This document shows, piece after piece, positions 34,606-43,731 of a DNA stretch of 64,000 nt. Position numbers and translations under genes: made by a program. Within the stretch, counting starts at the first letter, position 1. The number at the start of each line of letters is the position of its first letter. The notes beneath the pieces are model-generated. The model saw nothing but the letters and a program-made list of their open reading frames with translations, had not been told where the DNA came from and did no database searches. This DNA comes from JAAYJR01 sp964545315 (GTDB lineage Bacteria; Bacteroidota; Bacteroidia; Bacteroidales; Prolixibacteraceae): positions 1 to 64,000 of the forward strand of contig CAZJGI010000014.1 of assembly GCA_964545315.1 (NCBI GenBank). Reading direction: 5' to 3'.

Positions 34606-36200
34606 TTTAAAGACCTATCTCTTGTCAGGGGATTTAAAAACTCTAAACTTATCCTGTTCATGCCCCTTTGACTGATTACATAAACGGAATCTATGGCATA
34701 ATTCATATTCACTATGTCGTTATATTTAGTTTTATTTGTATAAATCCAGGTTCCTGGTTTATCCATTTCCTGATAAAACTCTTCCCAGTTATCAATACTT
34801 ACGACTGATTCATTCGAATAAAAAAACAGTTCATATTCTTCAAGCTCAAAATTACATAGCCTGTCTGTTTCTGACCTGTTTGCCTCAAAAATACTGAGCG
34901 CCTGCCTGCTGCCCTGATATGTATATAAATCAGGAATGATCTGTAAATTAAATATTAAATTTAACATACCCGTAAGGATAAGTGACACAAGCACTATTGT
35001 TCCGTTACCGTAATTCCTGTTCCGCAGATAGTAATATACTATTAACAATGAAATACCACCTGGTATTATGGCTAACAGAAATTTGTGGGACAATATAAAA
35101 ATAGTAACTAATATAATAATAAGGATTACAAGAAGGCTAATCTCCAAAGCATAAAATATTCTGCTCTTTTTCATATCCGGACTAAAAAAAAGCTCTGATA
35201 TTTTCCCTGATACAATAACAGAGACGGGAGGGATTAACATCATCAAATAATTAGGAGCTTTCCCTTTAGCTATGCTGAACACTGCAAGTATTATTAAAAC
35301 ACTTCCCATCAGGCATGATTTCATGCCAATTTGGCAATCTTTAAATGACCAGCTTCTAATGGTCAAAAAAGCAGCAGCAATAACTGGTACAGTCCACGGC
35401 AAAAATGCCCATAACATATTATAAATATAATACAGGGGATCATTATTAGATCCGGCCACCTCTCCTGTAATCCTGCCTATATTATTATTAATAAAATAAA
35501 ACCTGAACCCTTCACTTCCGAAATTATTCCAAAGGTGCCAAAGTGCAGGTAATATTATTATTCCAATAATTAAGACCCCAATCAACCACTTTGGATGAAA
35601 CAATTGTTTGTATTCTTTTATAAGCAACAGATACAAAAAAACAGTAAAAAACGGAAGAGCTGCGCCTATTGGTCCTTTTGACAACATGGCAAGACCGACA
35701 CCAATAAAACCCAGAATTAAATTTACTAATTTACCATTTCCAAGATGGAGCGATAATTGCCATAAGGCTAAAATAACTCCTGTCTGCAACACAGTATCAG
35801 TATGTATATCAAGGAAATAAAGAAAAAACATTTGTGATGTGCCTGCAACGAGCGCCGCTATCCTTCCTGCATTTTCAGAGAACAGGTATTTGGCATACCT
35901 GTAAGTGAAAAACAGGCTGCTTATTCCAAAAAGAAAAGGAAATAGTTTAAAAGCCAGGTTAGTATTACCCAGAATACTTATTCCTGCCCCGGCCAGCCAG
36001 AATAAAAGATGCGGTTTCTGAAGATAAGGTCTCCCGTTTATTTGAAGATTAATCCAGTCTCCAGACTCTACCATCTGCCTGGAAATAGCAGCATATAAGC
36101 CTGAATCCCCGGTTAAATCAATGAATAAACCACATATCCAGGCACAGATAACCAACAGGATACCACAAATCCACAAAATATCTTTAGTAGTAATTCTCAA
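34578..36200 (-). CDS. GT39 (PMT/ArnT-like) glycosyltransferase, first gene of the GT cluster
   Basis: A 540-residue membrane enzyme. After the first helix the loop LTGDSGLYAAISRQMVESGD carries the catalytic-type acidic pair of PMT/ArnT enzymes, and PYLQKPHLLFWLAGAGISIL is the second hallmark segment. About eleven helices are followed by a soluble C-terminal domain (about 440-540). Such enzymes move a sugar from polyprenyl phosphate to a protein or lipid A. It is the promoter-proximal gene of the leftward run, with 282 bp of AT-rich DNA upstream. Confidence 0.85.
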   Translation of the reverse strand: MRITTKDILWICGILLVICAWICGLFIDLTGDSGLYAAISRQMVESGDWINLQINGRPYLQKPHLLFWLAGAGISILGNTNLAFKLFPFLFGISSLFFTYRYAKYLFSENAGRIAALVAGTSQMFFLYFLDIHTDTVLQTGVILALWQLSLHLGNGKLVNLILGFIGVGLAMLSKGPIGAALPFFTVFLYLLLIKEYKQLFHPKWLIGVLIIGIIILPALWHLWNNFGSEGFRFYFINNNIGRITGEVAGSNNDPLYYIYNMLWAFLPWTVPVIAAAFLTIRSWSFKDCQIGMKSCLMGSVLIILAVFSIAKGKAPNYLMMLIPPVSVIVSGKISELFFSPDMKKSRIFYALEISLLVILIIILVTIFILSHKFLLAIIPGGISLLIVYYYLRNRNYGNGTIVLVSLILTGMLNLIFNLQIIPDLYTYQGSRQALSIFEANRSETDRLCNFELEEYELFFYSNESVVSIDNWEEFYQEMDKPGTWIYTNKTKYNDIVNMNYAIDSVYVISQRGMNRISLEFLNPLTRDRSLKCNYLIKTR

Positions 36201-36482
36201 AATATCATAACTTAGGATTATGAAAAGACAAAGTAAAATATTTATGGTAATATTTCAGAAAAAAAATATCCCAAACAATATTTGTCTTTTTTCATTACAA
36301 AATTACCCTGATACAGGTTTCTAATTAAAATTACACATATACCTCATGATGGTCAGTATTTACATTAAAGAAATAATCTTTAATTCAACAATAATCGGGA
36401 ACTACAGGCCGTTCAAGAGACCATACTAAGTTAGCTTAATAATGTCATTACTGATATTTTCTGTAAATTTGGAAAAAAAGTT
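36201..36482. other. intergenic region between GT cluster and coaD
   Basis: A 282-bp AT-rich divergent promoter region. It contains a loose inverted pairing GAAAAGACAAA near 36218 with TTTGTCTTTTTTC near 36281. No other gene or RNA is supported. The coaD promoter is listed separately. Confidence 0.4.
36464..36471 (+). promoter_or_regulatory. -7 element of coaD
   Basis: TAAATTTG matches TAnnTTTG and lies 12 bases before the coaD ATG, predicting a very short leader. No good -33 TTTG is seen at the usual distance. Confidence 0.5.
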
Positions 36483-36965
36483 ATGCAAAGAACAGCCGTT
36501 TTCCCGGGATCCTTTGATCCTTTTACAATTGGACATGAGTCAATTGTAAAACGCGCTATGCCCATGTTTGATAAAATTATCATTATGGTTGGGTATAATG
36601 CAAATAAAAAATCTTTTTTCTCTCTTGAGAAGAGGGTAAAATGGATCAAACAGGTTTTTCAAAATGAAAATATGATAGAAGTTACTGTACATGAAGGCCT
36701 TACTGTTGATTTTTGCAGGGCAGCAGGAGCTAAATATATACTTCGCGGATTAAGGACCTCTTCCGATTTTGAGTATGAACGTGCTATTGCCCAGGTCAAT
36801 AAAAAGTTGCATCCCGAAATTGAGACTATATTTTTGCTGACCCTTCCCGAACACACCCCGATAAATGCAACAATTATCAGGGATATTGTGTTTCATGGCG
36901 GGGATGCAAGTATGTTTCTGCCCAAAGGACTCGATTTAACTGAATTTAAATTGGATACGGAATAA
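36483..36965 (+). CDS. coaD: pantetheine-phosphate adenylyltransferase
   Basis: CoaD transfers AMP to 4'-phosphopantetheine, the penultimate step of CoA synthesis. The 160-residue length is typical. The nucleotidyltransferase motif PGSFDPFTIGHESIV starts at residue 8 with the T-x-GH histidine H18; YILRGLRTSSDFEYE carries the substrate-binding Arg and the ISST-like loop appears as INATIIRDIVFHGGD near the C-terminus. The downstream thioredoxin-fold gene follows after 10 bp. Confidence 0.97.
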   Translation: MQRTAVFPGSFDPFTIGHESIVKRAMPMFDKIIIMVGYNANKKSFFSLEKRVKWIKQVFQNENMIEVTVHEGLTVDFCRAAGAKYILRGLRTSSDFEYERAIAQVNKKLHPEIETIFLLTLPEHTPINATIIRDIVFHGGDASMFLPKGLDLTEFKLDTE

Positions 36966-36975
36966 AAGATGTTTC

Positions 36976-38379
36976 ATGAAAAATCTTTTTTTTGTTTTAA
37001 CCCTTATAAATGTTTTTTACCTGTCTTCAACAGCTGCAGTTATCCGGGGGCAAAACAAAGAATATGCAGGTGAAAAATTACATTTTTATAAATACCCTGA
37101 TCCTGTGACACTGGAAAAAAGTTTTGTCTTTTCATTAGATATTGACAAAAATGGCACTTTTACAGCAGATGTTGAAATTGATAAAACAACTTGTTTCCAT
37201 TGTGACTTCGGAATATACCATGGTATGATATTTATAGAACCGGGAAAGACCATAAACCTCCTTCTACCCCCATACCGGCAAAAATCATTTGCAGAAAACA
37301 AAAATCCCTATTTCAAACCTGTAGAATTCTGGTTCTTAACTGCAGACGGGGCCCAGTTAAATGACAAAATCTCAGAATTCGATTTCAGACTAAACAACCT
37401 AATTGATAAGTATTTTAATGAATTATATATAAACCGTTCTGAAAGGATCTTCGACACAATCATATCAAATCTGAGGGTACCCTCGAACTCTTCTGATCCT
37501 GAAATACTAAATCTTCACAAATTATTAAAACTAAAATCCCTGGAGTTGGATATCTTCAGGCTTACGCCAAAAGAGATTTCCTCAACATTACTTTCTGTAA
37601 ATGATGATTATTGGGATTATCCTGCATTTTTAGAACTATTTAATAAGACCTATGCCAGGAAACTTAGCAGTGAGATGGCAGTTGTCAATAATATAAAAAT
37701 AAAAGAAGCAGCCATAACTTCAAATACTTCATTTTTCCTTAAGCTGATTGACACAAAATATGGTTTATCAGGGCCGTTGGCAAACCTTGCACTTCTAAAG
37801 ATGTTGCATGATCTCTTCTATTCAGGAGACATACCGGAGCAGGCTATACTCACAATGATTAATTCAGACACATTTCTTAATAGTAAAAATGAAAAAATCA
37901 AAACAGCTTCACACAACGTATTGAAAAAATTACAATATCTTATGCCCGGAACTGATGCCCCGGTTATCTGTCTCAAAAACACCGATGGCTCAAATGTATG
38001 CACTAACGGGCTTAACGATAAATTTAAATATTTGATTTTTGCAGATATTGAAATGATAATATGCAGAGAACACCTTAAGTATCTTCAAAAGATCGTAGAG
38101 AAGTACAGTAAATATCTCCAAATTTATGTCATTTTGAAAAAAAGCGATCTTATAGAGATGAAAATATTTCTCGACAAACAAAATATCCCCGGAACACATC
38201 TTGTTGATGACAACAACCATTATATAGAAGATTACAAAATAAAATCATTTCCTCAGTCTTTTCTGTTAGATGAGCATCACAGGGTAGTTCTTAAGCAGTC
38301 GAAGACACCACTGGATGGTTTTGAGCATCAGTTTGGCAACTATCTTCAGCAAAAGCTATTCGAACAAAGAAAGAATTAA
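36976..38379 (+). CDS. exported protein with degenerate thioredoxin-like C-terminal domain
   Basis: A 467-residue protein with a signal peptide (about 1-21), an N-terminal beta-rich part, a helical middle and a C-terminal thioredoxin-like domain from about 322 (MPGTDAPVICLKNTDGS). In a normal TlpA/thioredoxin protein a WCxxC motif would stand at about 359-363; here it reads EMIIC (C363), so the nucleophilic first cysteine is Met360. The cis-Pro region survives as KSFPQSFLLDEHHRVV. A redox-inactive thioredoxin fold is therefore predicted, perhaps for binding. The family is similar to DUF4369/TlpA-type proteins of Bacteroidetes but I do not recognise the exact group. It follows coaD by 10 bp. 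Confidence 0.75.
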   Translation: MKNLFFVLTLINVFYLSSTAAVIRGQNKEYAGEKLHFYKYPDPVTLEKSFVFSLDIDKNGTFTADVEIDKTTCFHCDFGIYHGMIFIEPGKTINLLLPPYRQKSFAENKNPYFKPVEFWFLTADGAQLNDKISEFDFRLNNLIDKYFNELYINRSERIFDTIISNLRVPSNSSDPEILNLHKLLKLKSLELDIFRLTPKEISSTLLSVNDDYWDYPAFLELFNKTYARKLSSEMAVVNNIKIKEAAITSNTSFFLKLIDTKYGLSGPLANLALLKMLHDLFYSGDIPEQAILTMINSDTFLNSKNEKIKTASHNVLKKLQYLMPGTDAPVICLKNTDGSNVCTNGLNDKFKYLIFADIEMIICREHLKYLQKIVEKYSKYLQIYVILKKSDLIEMKIFLDKQNIPGTHLVDDNNHYIEDYKIKSFPQSFLLDEHHRVVLKQSKTPLDGFEHQFGNYLQQKLFEQRKN

Positions 38380-38455
38380 AGTTGAATATATAAAAGCGAT
38401 TCATAAGGACCCCCGGAAAATCGCGTCCCATATTTTCAAATATGAAGCATGAAAA

Positions 38456-39091
38456 TCACAAACCATAATTATGCGATGTCACATAATGAATAAGTATTTT
38501 AATATTTTCATAAGTGTTGGCAAAAATTTCCTTTAAATTATTTCCCGGTATCCATCTCAACTCTGTAATTCCCTCATCCGTTTGTGGTATTCCGCTATTT
38601 TTTCCGTCATATTTCATTTGATACCAGTATGTTTCCTTGAAAATCCACCTTTTATTTATTTCATGATGCATTACATAATAAATATGAAAAGTAGATGGAA
38701 GCGGACTTATAATTTCATGGCCTGAAATTCCGCATTCTTCAGCTACTTCACGGAGGGCAGCATGCTCAGGATTTTCAGCAGTATTTATTTTACCCTTTGG
38801 CAAATCCCATTTTCCATTTCTGAAAATGAAAAGTATCCTGTTCCCTTTATGAACAACTCCTCCGGCAGCAGGGACAAAATTAAATGCCTTCCTGAACATA
38901 GTAAACATACTATCCGGATTTTCATGGACGAGGGCAATTTCATTCACATCATCATTGACAAAAGAATCGAACCACTTCTTTACATCATCTGCTGTCGCTG
39001 AATCTTTAAAAAATACGGCCTTTTGCTTTTCCGATAATTTTTCTTTTGCACAAATACATATTAACCTCTCATTAAAAAAAACTTTATACAT
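38456..39091 (-). CDS. NUDIX hydrolase
   Basis: A protein of about 211 residues from MYKVFFNERL (39091); an ATG at 39115 would add eight residues but would place the start across the pyrE promoter. The Nudix box is present in full: GKINTAENPEHAALREVAEE ... fits GX5EX7REUXEEXGU. An N-terminal 80-residue extension precedes it. It hydrolyses a nucleoside diphosphate linked to some X; the substrate cannot be told. It is divergent from pyrE. Confidence 0.88.
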   Translation of the reverse strand: MYKVFFNERLICICAKEKLSEKQKAVFFKDSATADDVKKWFDSFVNDDVNEIALVHENPDSMFTMFRKAFNFVPAAGGVVHKGNRILFIFRNGKWDLPKGKINTAENPEHAALREVAEECGISGHEIISPLPSTFHIYYVMHHEINKRWIFKETYWYQMKYDGKNSGIPQTDEGITELRWIPGNNLKEIFANTYENIKILIHYVTSHNYGL

Positions 39092-39094
39092 TTG
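39087..39094 (+). promoter_or_regulatory. -7 element of pyrE
   Basis: TACATTTG matches the TAnnTTTG consensus, 30 bases before the pyrE ATG at 39124. It overlaps the first codons of the divergent NUDIX gene. Confidence 0.5.
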
Positions 39095-39123
39095 CTTCAT
39101 ACGAGTTAAGAACATTTTATATT

Positions 39124-39756
39124 ATGGAACAAACACAAATTGAAATTGCAAAAAAACTTTTAGAAATAGAAGCTGTCAGGATACAACCTCTCACTCCATT
39201 CACCTGGGCCTCCGGATGGAAATCACCCATTTATTGCGATAACAGGAAAATTTTATCTTTTCCGGAAGTCCGTTCCTTAATCTGCAACAAATTTGTTGAA
39301 ATTATTCGAAAAAAGTACCCTGATACGGAAGTAATTGCGGGAGTGGCCACAGGGGCAATTGCGCATGGAGTTTTGGTTGCTGACCGTCTTGGGTTGCCAT
39401 TTATCTATGTTCGTTCCAGCCAAAAAGGTCACGGACTTGAGAATCTGATAGAGGGTAAACTGAAACAAAGACAAAAAGTGCTGGTAATCGAAGATCTTGT
39501 TTCGACCGGTGATAGCAGCCTCAAGGCGGCTTCAGCAATAATCAGTTTCGGGGCAGTGGTTACCGGGATGTTATCAATCTTTACATACAACTTTGATGTC
39601 GCCAATAATAAATTTCAGGAAGCAAACCTGGAACTAACCCCTCTCAGCAATTATAATGTTTTGATTGAGCAATCTTTGGAAGAAGGTACAATTACAAAAG
39701 AACAGATTAACACCCTAATGGAATGGCGTAAAAATCCTGAACAATGGGGGAAATAA
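39124..39756 (+). CDS. pyrE: orotate phosphoribosyltransferase
   Basis: PyrE makes orotidine-5'-monophosphate from orotate and PRPP in pyrimidine synthesis. The 210-residue protein has FTWASGWKSPIYCDNRK at about 21-37, VIAGVATGAIAHGVLVAD, and the PRPP-binding loop VLVIEDLVSTGDSSLKAA, typical of the family. The SRPBCC gene follows after 7 bp. Confidence 0.96.
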   Translation: MEQTQIEIAKKLLEIEAVRIQPLTPFTWASGWKSPIYCDNRKILSFPEVRSLICNKFVEIIRKKYPDTEVIAGVATGAIAHGVLVADRLGLPFIYVRSSQKGHGLENLIEGKLKQRQKVLVIEDLVSTGDSSLKAASAIISFGAVVTGMLSIFTYNFDVANNKFQEANLELTPLSNYNVLIEQSLEEGTITKEQINTLMEWRKNPEQWGK

Positions 39757-39763
39757 TTTAACC

Positions 39764-40213
39764 ATGAGCATCAGCGAATATATAAGCGATATTAAATATA
39801 TAGACCACAACCAGCAGATAGTCTATGATTACCTCTCAAATTTTGAGAATCTGTCATCATATTTGAATTCTGGTCTTATTGAAAAGATTACTAAACAGGT
39901 TCCGCAAATAAAAATCACTGATTTCGAATCAGACCGTGATTCCTGCAAGTTTAACATTGCCGGCCTGGGCCTGGCACAGATAAATGTAGTTAAACGGGAG
40001 CCTTATAAAACCATTAAAGTGGAAAGTTCAGGAACACTTCCGATGAATCTTACTTTCTGGATACAACTTTTACCGGTAACATCATTTCAGACAAAAATGA
40101 GACTAACACTTCATGCCGACCTCAGTATGATGATAAAAATGATGGTAGGAGAAAAACTAAACGAGGGAATTAACCAGTTGGCTGAAACATTATCTAAGCT
40201 CCCGTATGGGTAA
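39764..40213 (+). CDS. SRPBCC (START/polyketide cyclase-like) family protein
   Basis: A 149-residue soluble protein. The pattern of an N-terminal strand, two short helices (DYLSNFENLSSYLNSGLIEK), several strands (DSCKFNIAGLGLAQINVVKR; TKMRLTLHADLSM) and a long C-terminal helix (LNEGINQLAETLSKLP) is that of the helix-grip SRPBCC fold that binds a hydrophobic ligand. No catalytic motif can be named. It is probably co-transcribed with pyrE and its stop lies 2 bp from the convergent birA. Confidence 0.75.
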   Translation: MSISEYISDIKYIDHNQQIVYDYLSNFENLSSYLNSGLIEKITKQVPQIKITDFESDRDSCKFNIAGLGLAQINVVKREPYKTIKVESSGTLPMNLTFWIQLLPVTSFQTKMRLTLHADLSMMIKMMVGEKLNEGINQLAETLSKLPYG

Positions 40214-40215
40214 AG

Positions 40216-40962
40216 TCAGGTTTGGAGATAATCAATATCCCCAAACATATGCTCGGTAAAGATACCTGAATGCTCTTCTGTTACAAGCTGTCCAAATGGC
40301 CCTATATTTGATATCCGTGCTTCAAAAATTCTGTCTCCTTTCCTGAATTTGCTCCATATATTTTTTAGATAGATGTTGTCAAGATATTCCTTATCTATAA
40401 TTTCAACATTCCCGGAAATGAGCATTTCATAATATCTGAAAAAATTATCATTGATAATTTCAATTACATCTTCAGGGATATATTCCTTACCGGTTAATAT
40501 CTTTAAAGAAACAGGATTGGGAATATCATCGTTAAAATACATCTGGTTCAGGTTAAGGCCAATACCAACAACAGAAGAATAAATTGAATCTCCCTGTACC
40601 ATATTTTCTATCAGGATTCCGCTAATTTTCTTATTTCCGCAATAGATGTCATTTGGCCATTTAACAGAAACATCTGAAGTTTCCTTTTTTAAATAAGAGA
40701 GAATAGCAAGGCTAGCTATTTTGGACAAATAAAATTGTTTATCAGCAGCCAAAAATTCCGGTAATAAAATTATACTTGCCAGCAAATTTTTATTTGCTTC
40801 ACTAATCCAGCTATTTCCTCTTTGCCCTTTACCCTTTGACTGACAAAGTGCCATAACAATTGTCCCATGAACGGCAATTTTGCTATTAATCAGGTGAATG
40901 GCATAATTGTTGGATGAATCCACTTCAGGTAATATAATAATATGGCCTGGTTTTTTTTTCAT
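40216..40962 (-). CDS. birA: biotin--[acetyl-CoA-carboxylase] ligase
   Basis: A 248-residue ligase that attaches biotin to the carboxylase carrier protein through biotinyl-AMP. The ATP/biotin loop appears as KGKGQRGNSWISEANKNLLAS (first Lys-Gly-Lys-Gly near 63) with VKWPNDIYCGNKKISGIL (about 99-116) and VVGIGLNLNQ. There is no N-terminal helix-turn-helix, so it is the class I form without repressor function. It runs convergent to the SRPBCC gene. Confidence 0.93.
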   Translation of the reverse strand: MKKKPGHIIILPEVDSSNNYAIHLINSKIAVHGTIVMALCQSKGKGQRGNSWISEANKNLLASIILLPEFLAADKQFYLSKIASLAILSYLKKETSDVSVKWPNDIYCGNKKISGILIENMVQGDSIYSSVVGIGLNLNQMYFNDDIPNPVSLKILTGKEYIPEDVIEIINDNFFRYYEMLISGNVEIIDKEYLDNIYLKNIWSKFRKGDRIFEARISNIGPFGQLVTEEHSGIFTEHMFGDIDYLQT

Positions 40963-41043
40963 TTATTAAAATAATCAAATGTACATTTAGGCTGAAAATC
41001 ACAAACCTAATGATTTTTTAAAAAAGAAGTGAGTTAAAAAATA

Positions 41044-41051
41044 TATCTTTG
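41044..41051 (+). promoter_or_regulatory. -7 element of the rsfS-ftsH-pssA operon
   Basis: TATCTTTG matches TAnnTTTG, 18 bases before the rsfS ATG at 41070. No clear -33 TTTG is seen upstream. Confidence 0.5.
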
Positions 41052-41069
41052 TAAGAATAAAAGTAATTT

Positions 41070-41438
41070 ATGAACGATAACGAGGAAATTACTAATTTAA
41101 AAGAGGCAATCCTGGAGGGGATAAAAAAAATTAAAGGCAGAGAAATTACAATAATTGATTTAAATACAATTAAACATACCGAATGCGGCTATTTTATAAT
41201 ATGTCATGGTACATCTGTTACACAGGTCAATTCAATTGCCCGGTCTGTAGAAGAGACAGTTGAAAAAATGACAACTAAAAGGCCATGGCACTCAGAAGGG
41301 TATAATAATTCAATTTGGATTTTGCTGGATTTCGGAGATATCGTTGTTCATATATTTCATGAAAAGACAAGATACTTTTATAATTTGGAAGGTTTATGGG
41401 CTGATGCGAAATCATTTAAGATAAATTCTGACAATTAA
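41070..41438 (+). CDS. rsfS: ribosome silencing factor
   Basis: A 122-residue RsfS/YbeB protein that binds uL14 of the large subunit and blocks joining of subunits in starvation. ITIIDLNTIKHTECGYFIICHG and the RPWHSEGYNNSIWILLDFGDIVVHIF segment, with DTxYYxLExLW as FYNLEGLWADA, are diagnostic. It begins a six-gene rightward operon with ftsH 9 bp later. Confidence 0.95.
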   Translation: MNDNEEITNLKEAILEGIKKIKGREITIIDLNTIKHTECGYFIICHGTSVTQVNSIARSVEETVEKMTTKRPWHSEGYNNSIWILLDFGDIVVHIFHEKTRYFYNLEGLWADAKSFKINSDN

Positions 41439-41447
41439 GGAAAAAAG

Positions 41448-43508
41448 ATGACAGAGGATAATAGAAATGAGAAGTCACCTCCCAATCAACTGTTTGACCA
41501 GGGAGGTAAAAAGAAAAATGGCAAAAAGAATCCCAAGTTCAATGCATATTGGATATATGGAATTATTGCGGTAGTATTCATTTTAGTGCAGTATTATCTC
41601 ACTTCAAGCTCAAGACCGGTTGAAACTAACTGGAGTGAGGTAAAATCAAAAATGCTGACGGAGAATGACATAGAACGGATAGTAGTTGTCAATGAAAAAA
41701 AAGCAAATATTTATATAAAAAAGAATAGTCTTCAAAAATATGAACAACAGTTCAGCGAAAATTTCAATAAACCTTCAAATGAAGGCCCCCATTTTACTTT
41801 TACCATAGGTTCAGTTGAAACATTTGAACGTAACTTAAGAGAAGCGCAGGAAGGATCGGAACAAGAAATCCTTCCTGAATACAGGGAGGAAAGTAATTGG
41901 TTAAAAGAGATTTTATGGGGTATAGGCCCGTTTGTATTGATTATACTGCTATGGTGGTGGATTTTCAGGAAGATGAGCCGAGGTGCCGGGGGAGGTGCCG
42001 GGGGAATTTTTAATGTTGGCAAATCACAGGCAAAAATTTTCGATAAGGATCAGAAGGTCTCAACTACATTTAAAGATGTAGCCGGACTGGCAGAAGCCAA
42101 GCAGGAAGTTGAAGAGATTGTTGAGTTTCTTAAAAATCCTTCAAAATTCACCAAACTGGGTGGAAAAATCCCTAAAGGAGCATTACTTGTAGGCCCTCCG
42201 GGAACGGGTAAAACATTGCTTGCCAAAGCAGTTGCAGGAGAAGCTAATGTACCGTTCTTTTCCATGTCAGGGTCCGACTTTGTGGAGATGTTTGTAGGGG
42301 TGGGAGCCTCGAGGGTACGTGATCTCTTTAAACAGGCTAAAGAGAAAGCTCCGTGCATAGTTTTTATTGATGAGATCGATGCTATTGGCAGGTCTCGCGG
42401 ACGAAATCCCAATTTTGGTTCTAATGATGAAAGAGAAAATACGCTTAACCAACTGCTGACTGAAATGGATGGATTTGATACCAACAGCGGGGTAATTATT
42501 CTGGCTGCAACCAACCGGGCGGATGTGCTTGACCGCGCGCTTATGAGAGCAGGCCGGTTCGACAGGCAAATTCACGTCGAACTGCCGGACCTCAAAGAAA
42601 GAGGTGAAATATTTAAAGTGCATCTTCGCCCTCTTAAATTAAATGATGATGTAAGCGTTGATTTTCTTGCAAAACAAACCCCTGGTTTTTCAGGTGCGGA
42701 TATAGCAAATGTATGTAACGAAGCTGCATTAATTGCTGCAAGGAAAACCAGGGATTCAGTCACCAAACAGGATTTCCTCGATGCAGTTGACAGAATAATC
42801 GGCGGACTGGAGAAGAAAAATAAAATAATCTCAAAGGACGAAAAAAAGACAATTGCCTATCATGAAGCAGGCCACGCCACCATTAGCTGGCTTCTTGAAC
42901 ATGCACATCCTCTTGTGAAAGTTACAATAGTACCAAGGGGAAAAGCACTTGGGGCTGCCTGGTATCTGCCCGAAGAAAGATCCATAACGACAAAAGAACA
43001 GCTGCTGGACGAAATGTGCTCAGCATTGGGCGGCAGGGCCGCTGAGGAGCTTATCTTCGGACGTATCTCTTCAGGCGCTCAAAATGACCTGGAAAAAATT
43101 ACAAAGCAAGCTTATGCTATGGTCAGCTATTTTGGCATGAGTGAAAAGGTGGGTAACGTTAGTTTTTACGATTCTACAGGACAATCCGATTATGCCTTTA
43201 CTAAACCATATAGCGAAAAGACTGCGGAGGTGATTGATGAAGAGGTGAAAAAAATTATTGACAGCCAGTATCTGCGTGCAAAAAAAATATTACAGGAAAA
43301 CTCTGAAGGACATAGGAAACTTGCAGAATTACTGCTTGAAAGGGAAGTCATTTTCAGTGAAGACCTGGAGCAGATATTCGGTAAACGCCCCTGGGATACC
43401 AGACTTATCATTTCAAATAATGAGCAGGAAAGCCAGGATGATAAAAAACAGGAAGACACAAAAGTGACAAAAAAGGATACTATTGAACCTGAAAGCATCT
43501 CAGCGTAA
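41448..43508 (+). CDS. ftsH: ATP-dependent zinc metalloprotease FtsH
   Basis: A 686-residue membrane-anchored AAA protease. Membrane helices lie at about 35-51 and 156-173, with a periplasmic domain between. Walker A GPPGTGKT is at 249-256, Walker B FIDEID at 306-311, the second region of homology NRADVLDRALMRAGRFDR at 356-373, and the zinc-protease site HEAGH at 472-476, with the third ligand in the following ELIFGRISSGAQNDLEK stretch. It degrades misfolded and regulatory membrane proteins. The tail after 650 is charged and low-complexity. Bacteroidetes commonly carry it in this operon. Confidence 0.98.
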   Translation: MTEDNRNEKSPPNQLFDQGGKKKNGKKNPKFNAYWIYGIIAVVFILVQYYLTSSSRPVETNWSEVKSKMLTENDIERIVVVNEKKANIYIKKNSLQKYEQQFSENFNKPSNEGPHFTFTIGSVETFERNLREAQEGSEQEILPEYREESNWLKEILWGIGPFVLIILLWWWIFRKMSRGAGGGAGGIFNVGKSQAKIFDKDQKVSTTFKDVAGLAEAKQEVEEIVEFLKNPSKFTKLGGKIPKGALLVGPPGTGKTLLAKAVAGEANVPFFSMSGSDFVEMFVGVGASRVRDLFKQAKEKAPCIVFIDEIDAIGRSRGRNPNFGSNDERENTLNQLLTEMDGFDTNSGVIILAATNRADVLDRALMRAGRFDRQIHVELPDLKERGEIFKVHLRPLKLNDDVSVDFLAKQTPGFSGADIANVCNEAALIAARKTRDSVTKQDFLDAVDRIIGGLEKKNKIISKDEKKTIAYHEAGHATISWLLEHAHPLVKVTIVPRGKALGAAWYLPEERSITTKEQLLDEMCSALGGRAAEELIFGRISSGAQNDLEKITKQAYAMVSYFGMSEKVGNVSFYDSTGQSDYAFTKPYSEKTAEVIDEEVKKIIDSQYLRAKKILQENSEGHRKLAELLLEREVIFSEDLEQIFGKRPWDTRLIISNNEQESQDDKKQEDTKVTKKDTIEPESISA

Positions 43509-43524
43509 TTATTAAATTTATCAT

Positions 43525-43731
43525 ATGGAAAAGGGTTGGAAAGAAGTGTTTTTTACTGCACACGAATACCTGGCTGTTATTGCAAGAGACGTGCTGGAAA
43601 ATGAAGGGATAAAAGCAATTATTATGAATCAGCATGACTCCGCATACCAAACGTTTGGTGAGATTTCAGTTTTTGTGGAAGAAAAAGATGAGAAAAAAGC
43701 TCTTGAACTATTAAAAGAATTGAAGAATTGA
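43525..43731 (+). CDS. DUF2007-type small protein
   Basis: A 68-residue protein with a two-strand/helix pattern: VFFTAHEYLAVIARDVLENEGIKAII, then ISVFVEEKDEKKALELLKEL. This is the putative signal-transducing (DUF2007) ferredoxin-like fold, which may bind a small ligand or protein. It sits between ftsH (16 bp) and cdsA (4-nt overlap). Confidence 0.8.
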   Translation: MEKGWKEVFFTAHEYLAVIARDVLENEGIKAIIMNQHDSAYQTFGEISVFVEEKDEKKALELLKELKN

